Assembly: GCA_958407465.1 (NCBI GenBank)
Contig: CATYIV010000010.1
Location: 1 to 60,533 of the forward strand
DNA length: 60,533 nucleotides
DNA from: an uncultured Collinsella sp.
GTDB taxonomy: Bacteria > Actinomycetota > Coriobacteriia > Coriobacteriales > Coriobacteriaceae
Direction: 5' to 3'
The position numbers and the translations under genes are program-made. The notes beneath the pieces were generated by a model, which saw only the letters and a program-made list of their open reading frames with translations, was not told where the DNA came from and made no database searches. Below, piece after piece: positions 8,759-16,425 of the stretch; position 1 is the first letter of the stretch; every line of letters begins with the position of its first letter.

Positions 8759-10426
8759 ATGCCTACTGACATCGAAATCGCACGTTCTGTCACGCCGCTG
8801 CCTATTACCGAGGTGGCCAAGAACGCCGGCGTCGACGTTAAGCACCTTATTCCGTACGGCTTCGACAAGGCTAAGGTCGACTATTCACTGCTCAACGAGC
8901 CGACTGATCACCAGGCCAAGCTCGTCCTCGTGACCGCTATCAACCCAACGCCCGCGGGCGAGGGCAAGACCACCACGACCATCGGTCTGGCCGACGGCCT
9001 GCGTCGTCGCGGCGTCAAGAGTGCCGTTGCCCTGCGCGAGCCTTCGCTCGGCCCCGTCTTTGGCGTCAAGGGCGGTGCCGCTGGCGGCGGTTGGGCCCAG
9101 GTCATTCCCATGGAGGACATCAACCTGCACTTTACCGGCGACTTCCATGCCATCGGTGCTGCCAACAACCTGCTGGCCGCCATGCTCGATAACCACATCC
9201 AGCAGGGCAATCAGCTCGGTATTGACGTTAAACGCATCACTTGGAAGCGCGTCGTCGATATGAACGACCGTCAGCTGCGCCACGTCATCGACGGCATTGG
9301 CGGTAAGGCCCAGGGCGTGCCGCGCGAGGACGGCTTCGATATCACCGTCGCCTCCGAGGTCATGGCAATCCTGTGCCTGTCCACGAGCATCAACGATCTT
9401 AAGGAGCGCTTGGGCGAGATCGTTGTCGGCTACAGCTATGCCGGCGAGCCCGTCCGTGCCCGCGACCTCAAGGCCCAGGGTGCCATGGCCGCGTTGCTTA
9501 AAGACGCGCTCAAGCCCAACCTGGTGCAAACGCTCGAGGGCACGCCCGCGTTTGTCCACGGCGGTCCCTTCGCCAACATTGCCCACGGCTGCAACTCTAT
9601 CATGGCCACGCGTATGGCGATGCGCTTTGGCGATGTTGCCATTACCGAGGCCGGCTTTGGCGCCGACCTGGGTGCCGAGAAGTTCCTCGATATCAAGTGC
9701 CGCATGACGGGCGTTCGCCCCAGCGCCGTCGTGATCGTCGCTACCGCTCGTGCGCTTAAGTACAACGGTGGCGTCGCCAAGGCCGATCTCAACGAGGAGA
9801 ACCTCGAGGCACTCAAGGCTGGCATGCCCAACTTGCTGCGTCATGTCGACAACATCCAGAACGTATATGGTCTGCCCTGCGTGGTCGCCATCAATCGCTT
9901 CCCGACGGACACCGAGGCCGAGCTTGCTCTCATCGAGTCCGAGTGCCAGAAGCTCGGCGTCAACGTTAAGCTTTCCGAGGTCTGGGCCAAGGGCGGCGAG
10001 GGCGCGCTCGAGCTTGCCGATGAGGTCATGCGTCTGATTGAGCAGCCGAGCGAGCTCAAGTTTGCCTATGAGGACGGCGCTGATGTCGCTGATGCCCTCG
10101 AGGCCGTTGCCACCAAGGTCTACCGCGCCGACGGCGTTGACTTTACGCCGGCCGCCAAGCGCCAGCTCGCCGAGCTGCGCGAGAACGGCTTTGGCAACCT
10201 GCCGGTGTGCGTCGCCAAGACGCAGTACAGCTTTAGCGACAACGCCAAGGCCCTGGGCGCTCCCGAGAACTTCCGCATCACCGTGCGTGAGCTCAAGGTT
10301 TCTGCCGGCGCCCACTTTGTGGTCGCGCTGACCGGCAGTGTTCTGACCATGCCTGGTCTGCCCAAGGTGCCCGCGGCCGAAAACATCGACGTCGACAACG
10401 ACGGCGACATCACCGGCCTGTTCTAA
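8759..10426 (+). CDS. fhs: Formate-tetrahydrofolate ligase
   Basis: A 555-aa cytoplasmic enzyme that makes 10-formyl-THF from formate, THF and ATP. The P-loop-like segment [13 protein letters not shown] lies near residue 65, and the conserved RLGRI-type and GGAAGGG ([11 protein letters not shown]) segments are present. The ATG has GAAAGGA at 8746-8752; in-frame start codons further upstream lack one. A TATGCT hexamer at 8711 could be the -10 box. It supplies C1 units to the cyclohydrolase/dehydrogenase pair at 20.3-21.8 kb. It is a single gene with its own terminator downstream. Confidence 0.97.
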   Translation: MPTDIEIARSVTPLPITEVAKNAGVDVKHLIPYGFDKAKVDYSLLNEPTDHQAKLVLVTAINPTPAGEGKTTTTIGLADGLRRRGVKSAVALREPSLGPVFGVKGGAAGGGWAQVIPMEDINLHFTGDFHAIGAANNLLAAMLDNHIQQGNQLGIDVKRITWKRVVDMNDRQLRHVIDGIGGKAQGVPREDGFDITVASEVMAILCLSTSINDLKERLGEIVVGYSYAGEPVRARDLKAQGAMAALLKDALKPNLVQTLEGTPAFVHGGPFANIAHGCNSIMATRMAMRFGDVAITEAGFGADLGAEKFLDIKCRMTGVRPSAVVIVATARALKYNGGVAKADLNEENLEALKAGMPNLLRHVDNIQNVYGLPCVVAINRFPTDTEAELALIESECQKLGVNVKLSEVWAKGGEGALELADEVMRLIEQPSELKFAYEDGADVADALEAVATKVYRADGVDFTPAAKRQLAELRENGFGNLPVCVAKTQYSFSDNAKALGAPENFRITVRELKVSAGAHFVVALTGSVLTMPGLPKVPAAENIDVDNDGDITGLF

Positions 10427-10451
10427 GCCTGCTGTCCATAGCTGCTAGCCC

Positions 10452-10487
10452 GCCCCGTCGCGCCCACAAGGCCCGGCGGGGCTTTTT
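10452..10487 (+). terminator. Terminator of fhs
   Basis: GCCCCGTCGCGCC pairs with GGCCCGGCGGGGC (two mismatched positions) and is followed by TTTTT. Confidence 0.8.
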
Positions 10488-10605
10488 GATCCTTAGGCAC
10501 GCGCATGTCTTGTAGATACCGGCGGGCTTTGCCCATCATAGGCTTTTGCGCGGGTAGAATGCATGGATAACTTGATGCTTGCAGGCGACGGAAAGGAAAC
10601 GTTGC

Positions 10606-11595
10606 ATGGACCAGGACAAGACGACCGTGATGGGCGGCTACGGTTCCGCGCAGGCTGGCGATAGCGCCGATGCGACTCGCGTTGTTTCCAACCCCGGTTA
10701 TACCGACCCCGCCGCGACGCAGACGTCTGCCGAACCCACACGAGTTATGGGCTATGGCGACGCGGCGCAGGACCCTTACGCTGCATCTTCGCAAGGCCCC
10801 TATGGCAATGCAGCTCCGGATCCGTTTGATTACGCGCCGCAGGATTCTTATGCTGCCTCGACGCCGAATCCCTATGATGACCTGCCGCAAAATCCCATTC
10901 CGCAGCCTCAGCAGACGACGTATATGCCTCGCACGGCGCAGCCTCGCTACGAGTCGCGCGAGCCGTATCGCGAGTACCCCAAGTCGATTCCGCAATATGG
11001 CGAGGACGAGGAAGAGACGCCGTCGCGTTCGTCGAGCGTGATTAAGAAGATCCTCATCGTGCTGGCGATCTTCTTTGCGCTGTCGGTTGTGTTTGCCATC
11101 GTGTCGGGCATGCTCAACAAGCGAGGGAGTTCAACGGCCGATACCGCTGCCGAGCAAACCGAGTCCGCCTCGTCTAGCACCGTCGATCTGAGTGATATCC
11201 CGGGGCAGTACTGGTCCAACGCCAAGAAGATCCTCAAGTCGCGCGGCGCCGATCTTTCGAATGCCGTGGTCCTGACTGATGATGGCTCAACGCCCGTCGT
11301 CGATGCCAACTGGGTCGTTACTTCTGCCTACTATAACGACAACGGCAACCTCGAAATTCAACTCACGCACAAGAACAGTTCGGGCAACTCGTCCGACGGC
11401 CAAAGCGGTACCGACAGCTCGAGCTCCAATACGCTGGAGGACTTGAGCAACAAGGCGCAGGAGTTGGGAGACAAGGCGCAAGAGCTGGGCGATACGGCAC
11501 AAAATCTGGGCGATACCGCGCAGAACTTGGGCGACATGGCGACGGATGCCTGGAACGCCCTACAAAACGGCATCTCGGGCGCGCAGGGAAACTAG
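10606..11595 (+). CDS. Single-pass membrane protein with disordered N terminus and extracellular repeat
   Basis: A 329-aa protein of unknown function. Residues 1-140 are rich in Pro, Gln, Tyr and Ala, low in complexity and probably disordered in the cytoplasm. A hydrophobic helix near 146-170 (KKILIVLAIFFALSVVFAI) spans the membrane. The outer part has a PASTA-like compact segment (near 200-265: PGQYWSNAKKILKSRGADL, then NWVV and an isoleucine/leucine-rich strand). The C terminus has seven-residue repeats ending in LGD (KAQELGD twice, TAQNLGD twice) likely to form an amphipathic helix. The ATG has GAAAGGA at 10591-10597. It is transcribed towards the convergent cation transporter gene, 12 bases away. 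Confidence 0.85.
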   Translation: MDQDKTTVMGGYGSAQAGDSADATRVVSNPGYTDPAATQTSAEPTRVMGYGDAAQDPYAASSQGPYGNAAPDPFDYAPQDSYAASTPNPYDDLPQNPIPQPQQTTYMPRTAQPRYESREPYREYPKSIPQYGEDEEETPSRSSSVIKKILIVLAIFFALSVVFAIVSGMLNKRGSSTADTAAEQTESASSSTVDLSDIPGQYWSNAKKILKSRGADLSNAVVLTDDGSTPVVDANWVVTSAYYNDNGNLEIQLTHKNSSGNSSDGQSGTDSSSSNTLEDLSNKAQELGDKAQELGDTAQNLGDTAQNLGDMATDAWNALQNGISGAQGN

Positions 11596-11607
11596 CTGTT
11601 AAGTGGG

Positions 11608-12789
11608 CTACAGCTGCTCGGCCGGACGGTCGGGCGAGCTAAAGCCCGAGTCAAACGTAACGACGCATGAGGCATCGGGTCGGCGCTTGTGCACGATGCG
11701 CGTGACGAGCTCCAGCAGCTCCTCGTCGGATATGTCAAAGCCGTCGGGACGCACCAGGTCAAACGAAACGAACCCGTCGTGCTCGTGCAGATCGTGGATG
11801 GAGAGCGCGGGATCGATCTGCATGACGCCGCGCTTGACCCAGCCGCGCAAGTCATCGCCGGTTGTCGCGATGGGGTCGCAGTGCAGCGTGATACCAATGC
11901 CCATCTGGCGCTTGATGTCGTGCTCGATGGTGTCCAGAATCTCGTGGTGCTCAAACGCGTCGCCCTCGCCGGGCATCTCCACGTGGGCGCTGGCAAACTG
12001 ACGACCGGGGCCGTAGTCGTGCACCATGAGGTCGTGTGTGCCCAAGACCTGCGGATAGGACATGATCTTGTCGCGGATTGCCTGGACGAGCTTGGGGTCG
12101 GGCGCTTGCCCCAACAGCGGGCTGATGGCGTCGCGCACCAGGCCCAGACCGCTGATGCAGATGAAGACGCCCACACCCAGGCCTGCCCAGCCATCGAGAT
12201 CAAAGCCGGTCGTCTGCGAAATAAGCGCCGCCACCAAGACCGAGCCCGAGGTGATGACGTCGTTTTTGGAGTCCTGCGCCGTAGCGATGAGCGTCTCCGA
12301 CTCGATGCGGTCGCCCAGCGTGCGGTTGAACGCGGCCATCCAGAGCTTAACGAGCATGGACAAGACGAGGGCGGCTAGGGAGACCAGCGTGTAGGCGGTG
12401 GGGGAGGGCTTGATGATCTTGGCGATGGACTCGAGCGCCAGGTTGATGCCGACGGCGCAAACGAGGACGGCGACAAACAAACCGGCGAGGTACTCGTAGC
12501 GGCCATGGCCATAGGGGTGACCTTCGTCGGCCGGGCGGCTGGCAAGGCGGAACCCGAGCAGGCTCACAATGTTGCTCGAGGCGTCGGAGAGGTTGTTGAA
12601 GGCGTCGGCGATAAGCGAGACCGAGCCGGCGAGCAGACCCGCGATGCCCTTGGCTAGGCACAGGGTGATGTTGAGGCCAATGCAGATGAGGCTTGCGGCA
12701 AAGCCCGCGTTGGTACGGCAAGATGTATCGACCGGCTCGCCCTCGCTGCCGGGAACAAGTGTATGTACCAGCCGATTAACAAATAGCAT
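11608..12789 (-). CDS. Cation diffusion facilitator (CDF) metal efflux transporter
   Basis: A 393-aa inner-membrane protein expected to export Zn2+, Fe2+, Mn2+ or similar in exchange for protons. Six hydrophobic segments are followed by a cytoplasmic C-terminal domain. The two metal-site motifs of the family are seen: DAFNNLSD in helix 2 and DSKNDVITS in helix 5, with the HPYGHGRYEY loop between helices 2 and 3. I chose the ATG at 12789 because GAGGA precedes it by nine bases; longer frames to 12948 add an unlikely tail rich in Arg and Pro. The specificity cannot be read from the sequence. Confidence 0.92.
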   Translation of the reverse strand: MLFVNRLVHTLVPGSEGEPVDTSCRTNAGFAASLICIGLNITLCLAKGIAGLLAGSVSLIADAFNNLSDASSNIVSLLGFRLASRPADEGHPYGHGRYEYLAGLFVAVLVCAVGINLALESIAKIIKPSPTAYTLVSLAALVLSMLVKLWMAAFNRTLGDRIESETLIATAQDSKNDVITSGSVLVAALISQTTGFDLDGWAGLGVGVFICISGLGLVRDAISPLLGQAPDPKLVQAIRDKIMSYPQVLGTHDLMVHDYGPGRQFASAHVEMPGEGDAFEHHEILDTIEHDIKRQMGIGITLHCDPIATTGDDLRGWVKRGVMQIDPALSIHDLHEHDGFVSFDLVRPDGFDISDEELLELVTRIVHKRRPDASCVVTFDSGFSSPDRPAEQL

Positions 12790-13007
12790 AGCGGTCGTCC
12801 TCACAATCATGTTTAAGGGGATAGTGTAGCTCGCGCGGGGGCGTCGTGCGCCGATGCTCAGAAAATGCAGCAATAGTCTGCCGGTGCTAACGAACGAGCC
12901 TTCTCGTCTGCCTGGGTGGTCCATTTTGGGCCACATGGGTATGGGCATGTGCCTGCTTGCTCGACATACTTAATGTCGACAGCCCCTGTGCAAAGGAGGA
13001 CGTTTCC

Positions 13008-14345
13008 ATGGACGAGATGTTTGCCATTAAATGTCAAAACTGCGGCGGCCCTATGTACTCGCACCAGGCTAAGCGCAGCTTTGAGTGCGCCTATTGCGGC
13101 ACGGTGGTTCCGTGGCAGGCGGACGCCGGAGAGCCCAAGAGCGCTTTGGGTATTCGCCATACGCCGTTGACGGTGGTGGATGGACTGCTCAAACTCACGC
13201 ATGTGTCGCAACTCGAGCGCCCGCAGGACCCGGACTGGTATTTCTTCAATGCGCACTGGCGCAATCAGTCGGTCCTGGAACATCTGCTGTGGGAGGATCG
13301 CGGCACGGCGCAGGAGTTCCAAGAGGCCACGCATGTGAGCATTCCTTGCCCCTTCTGCGGAGCGTCCTTTGAGGGCGAGTCAACGCAGCGTGTGTTTGAG
13401 TGCCCGTCCTGCGGCAACAAGATCGGCATTGCCGACCTGCTCAAGCCCGGTACCTTCAGCAAGCGCCTGACCATGGGCGTTGGTGCGGAGTATGTGCCCG
13501 AGCAGGGTATTCCCTGCGAAATCTCGCCGCAGCAGGCACGTGCCAACGCGCTGCAGCTGGTGCGCCAGTATCCGGATGCCTTTGCCGGGCACGACGTGGA
13601 AGACGCGATCCAAAACGACATGATGCTCTTCTATTTCCCCATGGCGCTGGCGGACTTGCGCATGATGGCGAGCTTCCCGGGCAAGGGCCTGAGCAAGGAG
13701 GCCTTGGTGTACTACGAGGTGCTCGACTGGGCATACCCCAGGGCAAACTACCTGGACGTTCGCCTCATGGGCATTTTGGAGCCGTGGGACTTTGCCAAGG
13801 TCGGTCCGTTCGATCCCGCCATGCAGGAAGGTGACTTTCGCGTTGTCTCAGTCGGTGCGTCTACCAAGGACCAGGTGGTCATTGATAAGTTGGCGCTCGA
13901 CGTTGCGGGCAACGACGCCGAGGCTGTACTGGGGCTCAATAAAAAGAGCATTCGCATGTGGGCGCGCAAGGCCCGCAAACATAAGGACGGCCTGGTGATG
14001 GTGCCGGTCTACTTTGTCGATCGTCCGGCGACAGACGGCCGCGATGGCGAGCAGGTGCGCATTGCCGTAAACGGCCAGACGGGCCGCGCGGCCGCGGTGG
14101 TGTTTAGCGACAAGCGCGAAACGCATATCGTGGCGTCGCTCAGCCCGAGCCTGCATCTGTCCGGCGAGAGCACCGTGCACGCCACGCCCGTCGAGGTCAA
14201 ATACGTTAAATCGCCCTTCCTGTACCAGATCGTGCGCCGTGGAGGCGGCGAGCAACCGCGCCAGGTTGCAGCCGCCGTCGAGGGTTCCTACCGAGAGGAG
14301 AAGCCCAAACGCCGCGGTCTGCTGGGTGCGCTATTTGGGAAGTAG
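13008..14345 (+). CDS. Double zinc-ribbon protein of unknown function
   Basis: A 445-aa protein whose first 140 residues carry two zinc ribbons: CQNCGG...CAYCG and CPFCGA...CPSCG. The rest is a mixed alpha/beta region with no motif I recognise, ending in a basic tail (KRRGLLGALFGK). AAAGGAGG at 12992-12999 fixes the ATG. It is divergent from the CDF transporter and shares a 218-base spacer with it. Similar TFIIB-type zinc-ribbon proteins of Actinobacteria are uncharacterised; a role in protein quality control or membrane stress would be a guess. Confidence 0.85.
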   Translation: MDEMFAIKCQNCGGPMYSHQAKRSFECAYCGTVVPWQADAGEPKSALGIRHTPLTVVDGLLKLTHVSQLERPQDPDWYFFNAHWRNQSVLEHLLWEDRGTAQEFQEATHVSIPCPFCGASFEGESTQRVFECPSCGNKIGIADLLKPGTFSKRLTMGVGAEYVPEQGIPCEISPQQARANALQLVRQYPDAFAGHDVEDAIQNDMMLFYFPMALADLRMMASFPGKGLSKEALVYYEVLDWAYPRANYLDVRLMGILEPWDFAKVGPFDPAMQEGDFRVVSVGASTKDQVVIDKLALDVAGNDAEAVLGLNKKSIRMWARKARKHKDGLVMVPVYFVDRPATDGRDGEQVRIAVNGQTGRAAAVVFSDKRETHIVASLSPSLHLSGESTVHATPVEVKYVKSPFLYQIVRRGGGEQPRQVAAAVEGSYREEKPKRRGLLGALFGK

Positions 14346-14768
14346 GGGAGTAGCACCGGTTGTTGCCGTAAGGTGATGGCCGGGGGTGCGGGGCAGCTCT
14401 CAGGAGTGCGGGCTGCCGTCTGATTGTTTGAGGGTGCCAGATGTAAATAAACAGTGGAGCGGCTGCAAAAGAGCCTCCTCACTGGGTAAAATCAGATTGT
14501 GCCGCGGAACCCGCTCTTCAGCTAGTCACACTTCGGAAGCGCGGGCAACGCAGGTATTATCGTCTAGGGCCGGCTGCAACCGGCCCTTTTCTGTGGCAGC
14601 CAATGGGCCCACATCAGACGAAGGCCGCGTCTTTGCCTGTCAGGTCACGCTCGCCAGCCACGGCTAGAATGTCGTTGCCGGCGTCCATGACCGGTATTGT
14701 TTCGTAGCGTGCGTCGCAACCGCGAGTGCGCCTGCGACGGCTGCGGTGGCTTCGGTCGCAACGTGCTG
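14346..14768. other. Non-coding gap of 423 bases
   Basis: No frame here has a convincing start and codon use. A clear plus-strand terminator lies at 14567-14592, preceded by TATTAT at 14556. The sequence between the zinc-ribbon stop and this terminator (about 220 bases) could be a long 3' untranslated region or hold a small RNA. I see no tRNA cloverleaf. Confidence 0.5.
14567..14592 (+). terminator. Intrinsic terminator
   Basis: GGGCCGG 14567-14573 pairs with CCGGCCC 14580-14586 and is followed by TTTTCT. It is 220 bases from the nearest upstream stop codon. Confidence 0.75.
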
Positions 14769-15818
14769 CTACCCTTGCGCTTCGCCATTAGACGCTTCAT
14801 TGATGGCGCGGTACTCGGCACTCAGCTCGCGCGCCAGCTCTTCCTTGCTTGGAAGATACGGCAGGTATTTGGCGGCAAACACTTGGTCGTTGTCTTCGGG
14901 CAGCGTGTACTCGACGATCGAATCGCTTTTGTCCGCGCAGAGCACGATGCCTATGGGCGGATTGTCGCCTTCGTTCATAAGCTCGCGCGTGTAGTAGTTC
15001 ACATACATTTGCATCTGGCCCAGGTCCTGATGCGTAAGGTCATCGGTCTTAAGGTCGATGAGCACGAAGCAGCGCATCAGATAGTTGTAAAAAACAAGGT
15101 CAATATAGAAATGGCGCCCATCAAAGGTGATACGCTTTTGGCGCGCCTCGAAAGCGAAGCCACGGCCAAGCTCCAGCAGGAACTTCTGAAGATGTGTGAT
15201 TAGCGCCTGCTCTAGATCGCTCTCGCGAAACGCAGTATCGTCCGAGAAACCTAAAAACTCCAGTACATATGGATCGCGGATGATATCCTCGGCGCGACGA
15301 GCCGGGGCGCTCTCTTGGATTTCCTGGGTGACGGCCTCCTTGTCCTTGCTGGCAAGCAGGCGCTCGCGGAACATGGTGTTGATCTGACGCTCGAGCTGAC
15401 GCGTGCTCCAACGAGAATCGGCGCATTCGTTCATGTACCAGGCGCGAGCATTAGGGTCGGGAATGCGCATCAACCTGCGGTAATGAGTCCAGCTCAATTC
15501 GCTACGCAGTGCGTCGCGAATTGGAAACGCAAGAAAGAACTGACGCATATTGCGAAGGTTTGCGATGCCAAAGCCTCTTCCGAAATCCGCGGTAAGCCTT
15601 CTGGAGAGGCCTGCAATCAATGCCTCTCCATATGCTGCGCGCTCCTCTCCGCCCTGCTCATCAACAATACTCTTGCCGATCTCCCAATATGCCTCAACCA
15701 TCGCAAAGTTAACGGCGGTATAGGCCTTGTCGCGAGCGGCGTTGAGAATCGAGGAAACCTGCTTGTAAAAAACTTCTGGCACGATTACCGATTCTCCACG
15801 GTTTACCAGTTCGCCCAT
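14769..15818 (-). CDS. YhcG/DUF1016-family PD-(D/E)XK nuclease-like protein
   Basis: A 349-aa protein matching the family in which an N-terminal DUF1016 helical domain (residues 10-150, VEAYWEIGKSIVDEQ and later GRGFGIANLRNMRQF) precedes a PD-(D/E)XK nuclease fold. The nuclease core is readable near residues 230-260: Asp in YIDLVFYN and the acidic-X-Lys in LIDLKTD. Family members are often beside type I restriction genes or act in recombination intermediate handling. Here it stands alone, with no hsd genes in the window. The start is ATG 15818, one codon inside a possible GTG. Confidence 0.9.
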   Translation of the reverse strand: MGELVNRGESVIVPEVFYKQVSSILNAARDKAYTAVNFAMVEAYWEIGKSIVDEQGGEERAAYGEALIAGLSRRLTADFGRGFGIANLRNMRQFFLAFPIRDALRSELSWTHYRRLMRIPDPNARAWYMNECADSRWSTRQLERQINTMFRERLLASKDKEAVTQEIQESAPARRAEDIIRDPYVLEFLGFSDDTAFRESDLEQALITHLQKFLLELGRGFAFEARQKRITFDGRHFYIDLVFYNYLMRCFVLIDLKTDDLTHQDLGQMQMYVNYYTRELMNEGDNPPIGIVLCADKSDSIVEYTLPEDNDQVFAAKYLPYLPSKEELARELSAEYRAINEASNGEAQG

Positions 15819-15986
15819 CACTGTCGCCCCACTTTCCTCTTGTGGAATGCATCTTTATCGCATTTAGTTTAAAGCCTCGCGCGGACACGAATTGCTGTGC
15901 TGTCTGGCACCTTCGCATGGGAGCCTTGCGGTGACTAAAATGTGGCCATAGAGGCAGTTTTAGCGAACCCCGCGGGAGTGACACGC

Positions 15987-16256
15987 ATGGATAACAACAC
16001 TTTGCTGTTCCAGGACAAAGGTTCGGGCGGGTTTAAAGACGTCAGGATTTACCCCAACCGCATCGAGGTGCTCAAGAAGGGCACTTTCGGCGGCAAGCAT
16101 ATCGAGATTGTCAACCTTAAGGACATCACGGGCGTTAACAGGATCAAGGGCCGCAATGTTTTTCTGCGCAACAGGTTGTTGACTGCCTGTGTCTTTAGCC
16201 TGAGCAACCGCTCCCAGGCCCAGGAATTTGTGAACGCGCTGAACATGGTGATGTAG
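15987..16256 (+). CDS. Small PH-like domain protein
   Basis: An 89-aa protein starting MDNNTLLFQDKGSGGFKD. The pattern of short strands with a closing helix (SQAQEFVNALNMV) resembles bacterial pleckstrin-homology-like or DUF4429-type domains. It has no signal peptide or membrane segment. CGGGAG precedes the ATG. The fold call is an inference; the function is unknown. Confidence 0.7.
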   Translation: MDNNTLLFQDKGSGGFKDVRIYPNRIEVLKKGTFGGKHIEIVNLKDITGVNRIKGRNVFLRNRLLTACVFSLSNRSQAQEFVNALNMVM

Positions 16257-16358
16257 CCGACGTCGGCGTTCGGGCCAGACTTACGCCCGCGCATCTGGCG
16301 GCACGGTGGCTGGTCGTTCAACCTGCGAGGCGTCCTTTATGCGCTACCCCTTCATGTC

Positions 16359-16392
16359 AAAAATAGGGGCACAGAACGGTATTCCGCGCCCC
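16359..16392 (-). terminator. Terminator of the phospholipase-like gene
   Basis: On the minus strand GGGGCGCGGAAT pairs with TTCTGTGCCCC and is followed by TATTTTT. It starts 34 bases after the stop of the gene at 16426-18933. Confidence 0.75.
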
Positions 16393-16425
16393 TGATTGAG
16401 CCGATGCGTCTGAAAACCGGCTTGC

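Noticed and set aside
14500..14600. Possible tRNA or 6S-like RNA
   Set aside because: No cloverleaf, no TTCGA arm and no symmetrical bulged helix could be drawn; only the terminator hairpin is clear.
14386..14667. 93-codon plus-strand frame in the 14.3-14.8 kb gap
   Set aside because: It runs straight through the terminator at 14567-14592, lacks a ribosome site and has atypical codon use.
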